Source of the DNA: Halichondria panicea | Taxonomy: Eukaryota; Porifera; Demospongiae; Suberitida; Halichondriidae | Direction: 5' to 3' | Assembly (NCBI RefSeq): GCF_963675165.1 | Contig: NC_087377.1 | Coordinates: 9,627,122-9,691,121, forward strand | DNA length: 64,000 nt | Shown: piece by piece, positions 22,480 through 35,398 of the stretch | Position numbering within the stretch: position 1 is the stretch's first letter | Layout: each line of letters starts with the position of its first letter | Notes under the pieces: model-generated | What the model saw: only the letters and a program-made list of their open reading frames with translations | Told to the model about the DNA's origin: nothing | The model's database searches: none | Made by a program: the position numbers and the translations under genes

Positions 22480-25400
22480 ATGAGGACTGTACCTGCATAT
22501 GTAAGAGATGTAACAAAAGCTCTGTGTTATGTTTTGTTTTCTCCTAGATTTTCTTGGTTGTGTTGAGCCTTCACCAAAAGGCACAAGTAAGTTAAGTACT
22601 AACTGGTATAAAAGTATAATCATATCCGGAAGCAAGGTACATATAATAGTTTAAACCAGTTGTGATGCAGATGCTGTGAGCAGTTTAGCAGTCAGTATAG
22701 CAGTGGTGGCACTGTGATTGATGGGGCCCTCCAATTGTGTCCAGGCACTATCGTCAGCCTCACCTGTTCTCATGACAGCACTGGCGATCTGACTCGTTGG
22801 GAAATTGGTGCTCCCATAGAGTGCTCTGCTATTGCTGTTCACTCTACCACCCCATCCAGCCTCATGTGTGGAACATTCACCATTAATATGGTCAGTGCTA
22901 TGAATCAACCCACAAGGACGTCCACTCTTGTGTTATCAGCTGATCAGTCACTCAATGGTGCTGTGGTGACTTGTTTTACTGGTGGTTCTACATCTGATCC
23001 TCAAGCTGGGAACTTGACTATACAAGTTATTGGTGAGATACTATTCTACCGTATATAATAATAGCGAGTAATTTTCGTGTACATTATCAGGAGTACATGA
23101 AGGATAGTAAGCAACTACTATATACTGTATAGCGGGTATATTTCGAGGGTATAAACCCCGGACAGAGTCAGACAACAGTGGGTTTGTATGGGCTGTATAG
23201 TAGTTGCTTACTCTCCTTCATGTGCTGCTGATACCATAATTATAGTGCTCAAGAACCCTCAGAAGAAATGTTCGCGTTTGTAATTATTATTTGCGTTTTA
23301 ATGCTACCCACCAACAGCTTTTTGGAGTTTCTCCCAGTTTTAATTTTTTCGTTAACTGCCCTCGAAAAAATTGAACCTCACAAACATTTACTGCTATACT
23401 CGTACACGAAATGGAGCATCAAACGGAATCAGTAATACTTTCTTTTGTTTCGCTTCACCCAGGTCCTCCTTCCACTCCAACTGTTGACAGTATGGAATAT
23501 TCAGTGGGCGACTCAACTACCGGACGATTCAGATTCTTGGGTCAGCAGTAGCAGAAGGTTTAGGACAGAGGTCGCTATTTCTGCCGGTGTGGTTGGAGGT
23601 AGTGGCACAGTGGAAGTGACCGATAACAACATCACTGTGACTGGATTAAGCTACACTGAGTCTCATACTGTCAGTGTAGTGGCTACCAGTGCTGTGTGCC
23701 CAGGAGTGCTGAACAGCATCACTGTTGTTCCTGTGATGTTCAACATAGCATGTGAGTGGAACACCAAAGATAATTGGGGCGAGCGTAGCGAGCCCTATCG
23801 TAGTGACGAATGTAGACAATTTCTCTGTATGTATGTATGTATGTATGTATGTATGTCATGGTACGGTCGGCCTGATAGCCGGTTTTTACACACGCGGTCC
23901 TATACCAATTTCGTGTATTCCTCGTGTATTTTGCACAACTGGAGGCATAAGAAAAAGTTGCATAAAATGAATCCTGACAACGAAAGCAAACAAGAAAGAC
24001 TTCGAATAAGGAGGGATCGACACAGACAAGCAAGAGCCCAAGAAACAGCTGAAGAAAAAGAAGTCAGGCTAGCCAAACGTACAAAGCCCTGTTCTTAAAA
24101 CAGCTTTTCACAAACGTTTATGCTTATATCAGCACCTACAGTACTTTCTTTCCCAATAAGTTCAAACAGGGTCTAACAACATGCATCAAAACACCTGTAC
24201 TGCTAACACGCTCGCCCCATGACACCTTGTGTCACCCTAGTATTTATTAATTTATAATTAATTCTTTTTCTCAGCCCCTGTACTGACTCAACCCACTGGA
24301 TCCGTTGTCTGTTCCAATCCGTCATTGCCAATCAGTGGGTCATGGAGTGCGATGGAGGGAGTAAGTGAATGATTACTTACATGAAATAGTAGAACTGTCT
24401 AATTATTCATAAATTATATACGTCACATGCAGGTGCAGACCAGCTTTGACCCAGCAGTTCCGTTGACTCCTCCCCCAATTGGTACACCGATCATAACCTA
24501 CACTTCAGCCGGGCGTAATGACAGTGCAGTGTTTGTTCCTGATTCATCCTACCAGCTCACTTACACAGTTGAGAATGATGTGTACACTTTCACTGTGACT
24601 GTGACTAATGCGGCTGGATCAAGCAGTGAAGTGTCTGAAGGATTTTTTGGTAAGCTTTAAATTTAAGTATGAGAACTTCTGTTATGTAACTGTATTCTTT
24701 CCTAGTTACTCGTTTTATTGTTGATAATAGTACGCTGGAAACAATGAATTGCCTCACATTCTCTCTCGGTTAAAACTGTGCTTCTGAGCAAAGTGGAAAC
24801 TTCATCATTAGGTTTGAACAAGGAAATGGTGTTTGTCGAGACTTGGTTCCATCAGATTTCAGTACATCCACCATACAACTGATGCCTCGGTCAGCTTGTG
24901 CACCCGTGGTTTCATCCACTAACCTATGCTATCATGCAACTCTGATGTATAATGGGATTATAATTGACACTCAGACTAATCTCAACTTTAACACATGCCC
25001 TAGCTGTGACCGCCCTCTCTTCATTTTTGACCAGTGGAGTGTCCATACAGCTGGACGGGGAGGTTACTAATGGCACCGTGTCTCACATCACCACTGCTAC
25101 TCTGAGCTGTACCGTGGCTATCTTTGAATTGATCGGTTCACCTCAAATCACATGCATTGATGGAACTTGGGAACCAGCTGGATTGAGATCATGCACATGT
25201 AAGTTGCGTGTGTATTATCTAATCTTAGCGCCGGATCTGAACGATCTAATTTTTGGTAGCTCTAATTGTAAGCCAAATGTACCTCCAAGCAGTTTATTGC
25301 TGCAATTTGAATGTAGCCACCACTCTAAATGAAGCACCACCTAAAGCTAGCATCCGTTTTATTTCTGGCACTTTTATTAATTTACGGTTCCTTGTTTGAA

Positions 25401-26075
25401 TCTTTGAGCATTTTTCTAGTGATTGCGTTTGCTAATTGGCTGATTGTGGTGATCATTCTTGTAATACTGGCACTGGCGTGTGCAATTGGAATTTTCTGTG
25501 GATTGCTGACAGCTCATTACTTGACCTCTCTTCTCAACGGACTTACCAAAAGTAAGTGAAGTTAAATTTATAGTTCAGTTAACTAACTCTCATATTTTGT
25601 TTCAGAGAAATCTTGGGCAATTTTGGTCATTATTCTCCTTGTCTTCTTGTTCTTTTTCGGTGTCGGGGTGCTCTTTTACATATGTTGCTGTAAACGAGGT
25701 AAAAAAACAGTTTGTGGACGCTTACAGATTTTAGTATTTTACAAACCATAATTGTATCACTGACGCATGCTGGTATGTGCTTATACATGTATTTCCTTTT
25801 GAAATATCATGCACTCTGAATGCACAACCATAATTATCATAGACTTGGATTACAAATCAAAGTCGGACACAGTTCCTGCTGAAACAATTAGACTCAGTCT
25901 GCCAGTTGCGATATACGAAGAACTAGAAGACATACCCGACCCCCACACTCAGCGCAACTTCGTTTATGGCTGTGTTCAACAGTCAACTGACCCAAGAAAA
26001 CCAATATACGAGGACATTAAACCAGACCCCCACACCCAGGGGAACGTTGCTTATGGACATGTGCAATTCAATTAA
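22480..26075 (+). pseudogene. Ig/FN3/CCP receptor-like gene with lesions
   Basis: Eleven exons can be placed: 22480-22500 and 22548-22586 (signal peptide MRTVPAYIFLVVLSLHQKAQ), 22684-23032 (Ig-like, Cys pair in LTCSHD and VVTCFTG), 23463-23751 (FN3-like), 24275-24360, 24433-24649 (FN3-like end, TVTNAAGSSS), 24706 to about 25020 (Cys-rich domain), about 25035-25198 (CCP/sushi: TLSCTV ... ITCIDGTWEP), 25420-25551 and 25606-25698 (two hydrophobic segments, FLVIAFANWLIVVIILVIL and AILVIILLVFLFFFGVG), and 25843-26075 (tail). Phases close across most junctions. Lesions are a 1-nt frameshift near 23530, an in-frame TAA at 24771-24773, and a frame change near 24947-25034 that could instead be an 88-bp intron. 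The tail repeats a module twice: IYEELED..DPHTQ.NFVYGCVQ and IYEDIKPDPHTQGNVAYGHVQ. A Tyr-phosphorylation adaptor-binding role is inference. Confidence 0.6.
23776..24218 (+). mobile_element. Small element in an intron with a basic-repeat protein remnant
   Basis: GGGGCGAGCG (23776) and cgctcgcccc (24209-24218) are inverted 10-bp ends. Inside are an (ATGT)n run (23827-23854) and a 43-codon frame 23967-24098 with ESKQERLRIRRDRHRQARAQ and ETAEEKEVRLAKR. Such Arg/Glu-rich heptad-like strings start proteins of several sponge and insect mobile elements (memory, unverified). No TSD was found. It lies between receptor exons in the intron beginning 23752. Confidence 0.5.
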
Positions 26076-27611
26076 TTTAAAACAGTGAGTCCTTAGTTGA
26101 TTACTGTCCATTATTTTTATTACTTCGGATAACTTTAATTTTCTTGTTCACACGTTTTTAGCAGTCTGTACAATTTATGAATTCTTACTTTGCATATTTC
26201 AAGTGTTTGAGTGGAGAGCTTAACCATTTACCTGCCGAATGATTCGCGCTAAAATTTCAATCTCTGCTATATACCTAGCCCGATTCATGTGCAAATTTCT
26301 GAAACAAGCTGTCACCCATGCACTGACCTCAATTGGACCCTTTTTTCCCAATTGGTAACCCAATCTAGCCACACCTAATACTTTAGTGAAGCCCCTCCCA
26401 TTTTTTACATAATGGCCGGAATGTGCAGGGATTTCTTAATGTTTTCGACAGCCTCTTGAAACTGCAGGACAACGTACACTTGTCAGGATATGATGAGGTT
26501 GGTACTAAACTGTAGTATATACAGCCTCGGCTATACATGCAAATCGTCAAGGCTGCTGAACCAACCCTTAAGATCCCCCCATACAAGTTTGGGTGAGGGG
26601 TACGCCAAAACACGGGGGGGGGAATTCGCTTTACTACGTGCGTCGATTTTAGTAACTTCGTGTGCTCTCTGTGACATTAAATTTTGATGACTCAATATTG
26701 AGTCAATAGCAGGTAAAGAGTTAAGTGATAATTACTATTGAAACATACACACTGTGATGTGATTGAATATACCTTCTACTATGCAAAACTAATGAATGCA
26801 AACATAAAGTTATACACACTAAACAAATACTAACATGCAAGTAATCATAAACAAATTAACTGGCTATCTGTCCGGTAACTGGACTTCACTATAATTATAG
26901 CATTACATTACCTTATATAATTTATATTTGAACTGATTGGTGTTCTTTAATTTGACGTCTCGGGCGTGGCTGTACTAGTCTATAATTATGTCAATCACGT
27001 GCTTTCGCTGCTTAGTAAAATTGGCTGTTTTTATTTTAATTTTTAATTGGCGATCTTTGGTAAAACTCGGCACATCGCTAAATTAAAGCGCTTGCCAAAT
27101 TCTCCTGTTACAGTAGACTCTCGTTAATCCGGTCTAGGACTATACTAGGAATAATTTTAGCATACTAGGAGAGCCTATTTTCCATTTTTGGTAAAGATCA
27201 TTTACATTAAGTTTTGCATAATGATGTTCTTATAATTATGGCAAACAATGGCTGAAGGCGAATATATAGGTCAGTTCAAGTCAGCAATTAAACACTGAGA
27301 GTCATGATGTGTCTTGCGTAAGTTGTGTGCTGTGTTTATGCCTATACGTCTTACTTGTCAGGGAATAACCAGATTTTTATGAGCTCATAAAAATCTATAG
27401 ACGAAATTAAGATGTAGACATAAGCACACAACTGACACACGACATAATTTATATATAATCATGATTCTCAGTGTTATCTTGCTGACTTGAACTGAGCGGA
27501 GCCATAATTAATATTTACTACTGTATACAAATTATATACATGCACTAAACAAATGCTAATACGCAAGTAATCATAACAATTAAAGTGGCTATCCGTAGAC
27601 TTCACTATATA
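26076..27611. other. 3' flank and non-coding interval
   Basis: No supported gene. A CAGTAGACTCTCGTTAATCC sequence at 27113 is one unpaired end of the pogo-like MITE family described next. A palindromic segment around 27370-27395 (tttttatgagctcataaaaa) is visible. Confidence 0.5.
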
Positions 27612-28143
27612 CAGTAGACTCTTGTTATTCCGGCTTTCTGAAGTACAGCCACCTCAATATATACCGGCCATTATTTTGGTTTGGCACGGATTGCTAGCTA
27701 GATGTTTACAGTATAGACTCTCGTTAATCCGGTCACTCTTGGGACCATGCAGTTTGGCCGGAATAGCGAGGTGGCTGCATTTCAGGAAATAACCGCGGCT
27801 TAAAAACGACCTTACCTCGAATCTAATGGCTAATTTTGCAGTTTTTGTCTCGAGGATAATGAAGGATAATGAATCATTCTGTTCTCTATTTAATTAAGTG
27901 TAATCCAATTTTATTTGCTAAACCACACCCAAAACGTCATATCAGGTCATAATACACGTATAAATTTACATTGAAAACCTTGTTTGGGACACCCAACACT
28001 GGCTGGTATATGGAATAGCGAGTGGCCGTACTTCAGGGTGAGTTTTGTGCAGTAAACATATAGCTAGCATTCCGTGCCAAGCCAAATGGCCGGTATATCG
28101 AGGTGACCGTACTTCAGAGAGCCGGAATAGCGAGAGTCTACTG
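27612..28143. mobile_element. pogo-like MITE, TA target
   Basis: CAGTAGACTCTTGTTATTCC (left) and, read inward, CAGTAGACTCTCGCTATTCC (right) head arms of about 90 bp that include ctgaagtac and ccacctc / cacctcg blocks. It is flanked by TA (27610-27611, 28144-28145). A second, internal left-type end at about 27712 (tagactctcgttaatccggt) suggests nested or rearranged copies. The TIR type resembles pogo/Tigger-derived MITEs (memory). Confidence 0.75.
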
Positions 28144-28333
28144 TACTGCACAAAACTCGCCTTGAAATGCGGCCACTCGCTATTCCCTATACTATATAGC
28201 CAGCATGTACATAGTCAGGTTAATAATTATTTGTTGTGAAAATGATTAGCTTATGTACAATTAAGTCTCATGTACGTAGTGCTAATTGATGGTGTCATTA
28301 TTCCACAAAATGTTGGGGGAGGGGGGGAAGGTT

Positions 28334-29823
28334 TATGGCGTGTAATTTGAGTCAGTATTGTGCCGGTAATATTGCTAAGGCAAAAAAATTTACCGGGACA
28401 TTTGCCGCAGCAATATTTTTACTGGGACAATTGCCGCGGCAAAACTGTTAGCCTGGGTAAATACCGGGACGATTGCCCCGGCAAAAAGTAAAATTTTGTG
28501 GATGGGTAAATACCGCTCCAAGAAGTTTACTGAGTCATTTGCCGCGGCAAAAACATTGTACTAGGCCAGTTGCCCCCTCAAAAATATTTACCAGGCCAGA
28601 TGTAATCATCACGTGATGAGCACCTGATCAGTGATCTGCCTCGTGGTGTAGTCTACATTATTTTATAAGTGTTATGGATGTTGTGATCTCGTTATTTGCC
28701 TTTCAGAGAGTAACAAGTAGATGAAGAGTCTTGTAAAGCTCAAACCACCATGTATTGCATTTACTGGCACAGCTCAAACCACCATGGACTCTGTTTAGGC
28801 CACACCAAATTGATCTTATGTTTCACGGACTTTTAATCTCCAAAAACAGACCAGGGTGGCAGGCAAAAAAAGGGGGGGAAATGATGAATATCATTATAAA
28901 ACCACAAACGGAGTCACAAGACACCACAAAAATTAAGTCACTTTAGCAAAACATTACAACGTTTTGCTAGATCACATGGCTATTCTGACCTCTGACCTGG
29001 ACCACTAATTGGTTTATTTTTTTGGGCATTCTGCAAAAATATGACCTGGAAAATCCTTGAAACATAAGATTAATTTGGTGTGGCCTTACTGGTATATCTG
29101 AAATAGAACATTCATCTTTGTGACATGCACAACAAAGCTGTGTTTAACAAGTGTATTGATTTATACTCATAATCGTTTCTTTGTTTTATAAAATTGAATA
29201 AAACTGTGCACCCAATCGGGATTAATGGGGGGGGGGGGGGGCAGGAAAACAATGGGGAAGTACAACTCTTCAGCAGACAGAAAGTCTTCAATTTCTAGCC
29301 AGGTATTCCCTGATAGCATCACCAGCTCTTGTGGGAGTGCTAAAAAACAAAGATACCAAATAATAGCATGCACAAGTTGAAAAAAGAGCTATCTAATTAC
29401 TTAAAACTTATCTTACACATGCAGAGGGGCTCTCTTTCTTGACCTGTTAATAGCTTGCCAACACTCTGAAGATGGTAAATACAAGATCACTACACGTACG
29501 TACAGCTAGCTACATACTGAGGCAGATCAGGTGCACATCACGTGATGATTAGTCTATTTGGCCTAGTAAATATTTTTGCCGCGGCAAACGGCCCGGTAAA
29601 TGTTTTTGCCGCGGCAAATGGCTCAGTAAATTTTTTGGAGCGGTATTTACCCATCCACAAAATGTTGCTTTTTGCCGGGGCAATGGTCTCGGTATTTACC
29701 GAGGCAAACAGTTTTGCCGCGGCAATTGCCCCAGTAAAAATATTGCCGCGGTAAATGTCCCGGTAAAAATGTTTTGCTGCGGCAATATTACCAGCACAAT
29801 ACTGACTCAAATTACACGCCATA
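28334..29823. mobile_element. TATGG-tipped element with ccgcgg-motif arms
   Basis: The ends are TATGGCGTGTAATTTGAGTC (left) and its exact reverse complement (right). Imperfect arms of about 300 bp consist of a repeated theme 'ttgccgcggcaa' alternating with 'taccgggac'. A 6-bp duplication AAGGTT (28328-28333, 29824-29829) flanks it. The middle holds a PIF-like MITE (28798-29085) and a poly-G run (29227-29241). Short frames in the arms are artefacts. Confidence 0.85.
28798..29085. mobile_element. PIF/Harbinger-like MITE nested in the TATGG element
   Basis: GGCCACACCAAATTGATCTT (left) pairs with aagattaatttggtgtggcc (right, one mismatch). TTA flanks both sides (28795-28797, 29086-29088). A lone left end of the same family lies at 51949 (ggccacaccaaattaatctt). 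Confidence 0.85.
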
Positions 29824-29829
29824 AAGGTT

Positions 29830-31617
29830 CACCCCCCACCCCTACTAGAGATGAAACTCTGTTCCGACTAAAAGTAAGAATGAACTACTAATTACGGTCA
29901 TGCTTTTTATGATTGTACACATTTTAAAAGGTCCGGTTGAAAGTTAAGTTCCAGCTACTCTACTTGTGACGTTGCTGTTTAGGTGAGAAGTTGTAAAGCT
30001 ATTCAGGAATCTCCTTTAATCTTCTAGATAATATGGATGCTCTGGTTTGGTTTCTCATGTACGTTGTCCCTGACCGTGACTGAAAGCATACAAGCCGGTT
30101 AGTGTGTATATATAATCATAATACATGCATAATAAAAAAAGCTGATACCACCACCGACGCAGCTCAGGTGGCCGTGAGTCTGCCAGAGTGTCTGTTTGTG
30201 TTTAATTTCTGAGTCTACTCACCTGGCTGCCAATTAAAGCGAAGCATTGAATAGCCTCCTTCAATCATGGCAGTAAAAGCTTCGTCGAGTCAGAGGAGGT
30301 ACGACACTGTTTGAATTCCATTGTGATAACGTTTGGCTTTTCAAAGTTGTTAGTATAATAATTATATGTCCTAGATTAAACTGTTTCCATCACTGAACCT
30401 CAGTGAACCCCTGTTCAGTTATAGGAGATATGCTTGCTACAAAAAGTGAGAGCACTGCACCCGTCAATAAATACGGTATAACGGGTATAATTATTTCAAG
30501 GGTATAAATACATGTTTGCAGTTTTATACCCACAAAATTAATGTCACATGCATGAAGGCTGCTGTTCTGCAAAAACCTTTCATAATGCAAAAGTTTATAC
30601 CCTCAAAACACTTGGGCAACTTACATAGCTAGTTAAATATTTACAAGCGTTCTACAATCCTAGGGTTTGTCGGGCCAAGGTCACGGTAAACTAACTGCCA
30701 GCTAAGTAAATAAGATAGTTATTGTGGGAACACAGTACATTGAAAACCTATGTCAAAAAGATTGGAATCAATTGAAAGAGATATCACGAGATGCGTGTCG
30801 TACCTCCTCTGGTACTAAGTGCTACAAAAACATTTACAAGTGTGTTAAAATTAGATACTATACTGATTAAGGCGATATCTTCTGGGATTTTCTGACCTCT
30901 AAAAGTAGTGTTGACTTATTTTTTTATATAGCGTCCTTAAATAGAGGTCAAAATATGGGAATTTATAGGTCGCTGGTGGTTATACTTTGACCTCCGTTTA
31001 GGCCGCTAGAAACAAAGTATTTTAAACGGCTTGAAATCGAGGCTAATAGAGTAACCTCGACCGACCTCCGAATTATATATTATACAACCCTCTAAATATG
31101 CGACGCAAAGACTGCAACATAAATATTCGCCCTACAAAAGTGGCATTGTAATTATTTACGCCTTAAATCGAATAAATACAGTAGTCCCATGCATGTGTGC
31201 AGTACATGTCTTACCATGCACCATTGCCACTCACAAAGTCTTGCAATAGCGTTCAACATCAGTAAAACTTAACTTACTTCTGATCATGCAGCATGCCTCT
31301 ACAGTTTTATAGTTCTCCTGTTATAGTTGTTATTTTGTGACACTCCTCTAGTCGTGAGACATGCTATATGATTATATAGAAACATTGATGGTTGAGCACA
31401 TTAATAGATTTAATCTACTCGCCTATAAAAAGACAGCGATAAATTTCAATGTAACAGACGGCATTCGTACGTTTATTATACCATAAACGTCTGAATTGAA
31501 GAAAGCGCCTTGCCTTAATTATAGATAGGCATGATAAATTATTTGTCCATGCAGGCTTTGCAGGATGAAAGCAGCAGCAATTGATCATACATCATTCAGT
31601 GGAAGCTGAAAACAACG
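29830..31617. other. Non-coding interval with decayed repeats
   Basis: No supported gene. 30470-30615 carries opposed 'cgggtataatta..caagggtataaat' and 'tttataccctcaaaac' pieces of a TA-MITE relative. 31025-31045 has an isolated ggcttgaaatcgaggcta, one end of the TAGCCTCGA family. Confidence 0.45.
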
Positions 31618-31820
31618 ATGTTGACGTATTTTAAATTTGCGAGACTGGCTTATTTTGTTTATGGGTTATTTGAATTATTATTTTCTATTACATACTTTTA
31701 CATTGTAGATCTAGTTGTACAACGCGCTTGCTGTGTGGAATGTTATAATGTGTTAAAAACAACACCTATATACAATTTTGCGTATCTATTGTGGCAAATA
31801 ATTATAATACCGGTACTTAA

Positions 31821-32338
31821 CAATGATCCAATCATAGTGTTCGTTAGTGTAGTGATGAAGTGAAGTAAAAATTACTTATCTCCAGCTCCAGCAAGGTGTC
31901 TTGCGTAACACAAAAGTTCTTACTTATTTGTTCTGTTTTACGGCTATTATAAGTTCCACACTGGAAACTCCACTGGACATCTACATACAATTTTGCGTAT
32001 CTATTGTGGCAAATCACGCACTTTTTGTATGAAAATACCACGCATCATTTTTTATAGTATACTCACCACTATATTATAAATGACAGTAAATAACAGCCGA
32101 TTTTGAACTAATATATACCAGGAGTACACTCCTGCACTGGTACAAAGACAATGCAGTGCATGCATGTGGTATAATTACAATGATCCAATCAAAAAGATAT
32201 ATAGTGTTTGTTAGTGTAGTAATGAAGTGATGTAAAAATTTTTTATCTCCAGCTCCAGCAAGGTGTCTTGCGTAACACAAAAATTCTTATTTATTCGCTG
32301 TTTTACGGCTATATAAGTTCCACACTGGAAACTCTACT
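31821..32338. repeat. Direct duplication, about 355 bp apart
   Basis: Two blocks, 31821-31975 and 32178-32338, share caatgatccaatca, gtgatgaagtga and ctccagctccagcaaggtgt ... gttccacactggaaactc in the same order with about 90% identity. A third short match (tttgcgtatctattgtggca) lies at 31777 and 31989. Reversed, the block opens short frames (TQDTLLELEIS) that are not recognised. Confidence 0.8.
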
Positions 32339-34652
32339 GGATGCTCTCCCGGTTGTTAGGCCGCCTGTTTGACCACTTCCTGCACTCACATCAATCTCAA
32401 CATACTTTTCAATCGCACAATTGCATATAATTATGACGAATCCGTTTATTATACACTCCGAACCACAAAAGCATTGTGGCACAATTAGTGAAGGACTGAT
32501 AGAGGAAGTTATGCAAAACTTAGTGTAATGATCTTTACCAAAAATGGACATTGCTGCCTATTATTCCCAGTTATTCTTTAGACACCTATATTATTAAATT
32601 ATTCCGAGCATAATTTATCAGGGAGGCCTATTACAGACGTTAGGCCACATCGCCAATATTTCCATCAGGACCCAATCTGGGAGGACCCAATCTGGGAGAG
32701 TCCTAGTCAGGAATCAGCGTTTCCTTTGTAAACGCATACCGATATCTACCCTGCCACTAGCGACACCACCCACCGACTGCTAATTAATTAGGGCGACTTT
32801 TGACGCCCATGGTCCAGAGCCTCCATCAGCGATACCAATTTCTCAACATTTTCCTCCAGGTCGTGCAAGAAAACCACTCGCCTCATTGAGACTTATCGCA
32901 TTCAATGGGAGCTGGGGAGAGAAGGGAAGTGAAAGACATGAACTAACCTCGAGGACTGACTCACCGTATTTACCCATATCTATATTCTATAGTTAACTTA
33001 GGTAATGATGATTATGTGATTTGTGCAGTAGCTCCTCTGTTGTATAAAGATAAATTGATTCTTACAGCGACAAACATAATGAATAATGCATGATTAAAGG
33101 ATTTATAGTGTAAGCTAACTACACTATGAGGTTAAAATGAGCACCTGTTGCTATAACTACATCACTGTATATATATAAAATTCAGTTAGTTTTTCGTCCC
33201 ATTCCTCACAACTTCAGTAGCCATCCCTTTTGGTAATGCGTCAAACACCTCTGAATAAAGTTCCTGAGGAAGCTGGCTGGAGTTAGCTTCTTCAATACGC
33301 TTACATGTACTCTAAATGTGTATTCATGTAGGTATAGTTAGGTATAACCTACATTGTGAGGTTAATACGAGCAACAAACAACTAACTGTATAGAGTACAC
33401 CATATAGGAATGTCTATTTGCAACACTGACATCTATACACTGTACATGAACAATATAACAATGAAACTATCAAAGTTCATTATTGCACCGCTGGCAATTG
33501 GGTGCAACATTATATACTATACTGAGTTGTCCTAGAAATTGAGGCAAGTAGAATAAGTGGAGCTACCTCCACAATCAGATGTGACTCGCTAAATATGCCA
33601 CCACATATACCTGATTCATGACTATATATAATTAAGAATGCGTGCGAGGGATATTACCACAGCTGTAATGTGCTGACTAATGTGGGTTAGGGTTGTACTG
33701 TACAATGCACATGTGAATAGCATGCAATACACATTGTGTATGATACAAGTTAATGTACTTGTGAGTAACTGCTGACTCGATCATGATTAACAATGGCACA
33801 ATTCATACATGACCAATTGCAACTACTATTATTATAGGCACATAATTATTTTACACATGGCGTCATGCAAGTGGTTGTCAAGTAAACACTAGTCACCTTT
33901 TAGTAAAGTGTGTTGTATATCATATAATGATGAGTGAATGATTTAATGTACGGCCTAATACGCTATTAATTATTCACTATATCTACATGTATATAGAGAT
34001 ATCATTGTTGTACCAAAAACAGAAAGCATGACCACTTTTCTTCTGAAATGAAGACGAGAGGCTATAGTTATATGACAACTGCAATTCACAATGGTACCAC
34101 TACAAGGAAATGACTGTTTAAAGACAGGTCTTATCATGTTCTATAAATCTACTCCTAAAATCATGTATACATAACATTAGGGGGTGGATCTATGATAAGC
34201 TGTTCACATGACAATAAACAGGAACACCCACTATCACTGAAACTGAAGGCATTCTCAGTAACTAGGACTAGCTTGGGATGAATTAAATTGTTGCGTGTAT
34301 TTCAATGTTATCATCATTAACGGTCCCCATGGAAATTGAATGCACAGTTGGGAGTTTTGACAAGCATACATGTATTTATTCGTACAGTTGACAAGTGTGG
34401 TCTCATATCTCACATACATTGTAGGGTAGTAAAACTACAACATTACTTGACATTACTTGATCGATAATAAAGACACACACACGGTAAACTTTACCGCATG
34501 CCTCCTGCGGCTTACGCACAATCAATACAGTGCAATACTGAATACAGAAACTCTCTGACAGCCAAAACGTACCTCTAAGACTACGGCAACACAAGAGCGC
34601 TATAATCAGACTAAACGTCTTACTATTGCCAACATTCACAAACGCTACCTCC
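32339..34652. other. Interval without a supported gene
   Basis: A minus-strand frame at 32309-32551 ends in YVEIDVSAGSGQTGGLTTGR, low-complexity and tail-like, but it has no splice partner. The rest shows no frame, TIR or array. Confidence 0.4.
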
Positions 34653-35183
34653 AACAAGTGCAAAAAACATTTTGTGAAAAAATGGGGAAGAGTAGGGTTG
34701 GAAGAGCATGTGCACTGAAGTAACAAAAAGTTCAAAAACAAGATTGTGGGTTGGTATAGTCTTGCATGCTCCAACTAGTTGGGGGTGGGGCACGATCTTT
34801 AACAGTTGGGTCCAGCACTACTTCTCGTTACACCTCTTTCTTTATTTGAGACGCTTGATCACCTATTTGACCATCAACTTGCATGTGTTTCTACATAATG
34901 ACGCATTTGAATGAGGCTTTTTCAAATTAACGTTTCTTTCTGTTACAGCACCGAAACACATGGTGTAATAAATGTGAGACTCTACAGATGAGCCCTGCCC
35001 ACCCAAAACTCGAAGTAGTGCTGGACCCAACTGTTAAAGATCGTGCCCCACCCCCAACTAGTTGGAGCATGCAAGACTATACCAACCCACAATCTTGTTT
35101 TTGAACTTTTTGTTACTTCAGTGCACATGCTCTTCCAACCCTACTCTTCCCCATTTTTTCACAAAATGTTTTTTGCACTTGTT
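34653..35183. repeat. Large near-perfect inverted repeat, two 172-bp arms
   Basis: Left arm 34653-34824 and right arm 35012-35183 are reverse complements with very few differences (outer tip aacaagtgcaaaaaac; inner tip gaagtagtgctggaccc), around a 187-bp spacer. A diverged further copy of the right-arm tail lies at 35340-35396. Mirror frames on the two arms (for example at 34403 and 35062) are the same sequence read twice. It could be a MITE or fold-back; no flanking duplication is evident. Confidence 0.85.
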
Positions 35184-35398
35184 TGTAAACTTTTTTCGCT
35201 GCATGCATGCGTTAATAAGTGGTCCTGAGAAACCACGTACAATATTTTAAGTGATGACGTTTTGTGTCTATTCTAATGGGCGTTCCTTTTAGGGTTACCC
35301 ATCTTGTTCACATCCTTTTGCCAGCGGCTCATCCAACATGCAACCCTACTTCTCACCATTATTTTTTTTCACAAAATTTTTTTACACTTGTTTGTACC

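Noticed and set aside
29538-29822. 94-aa frame with FTGAIAAAK/FTGPFAAAK repeats
   Set aside because: Translation of the ccgcggcaa arm repeats of the TATGG element.
34403-35250. Two nearly identical 62-123 aa frames beginning MEHARLYQPTILFLNFLLLQ
   Set aside because: They are the two arms of the 172-bp inverted repeat read on opposite strands; no motif or splice context supports a gene.
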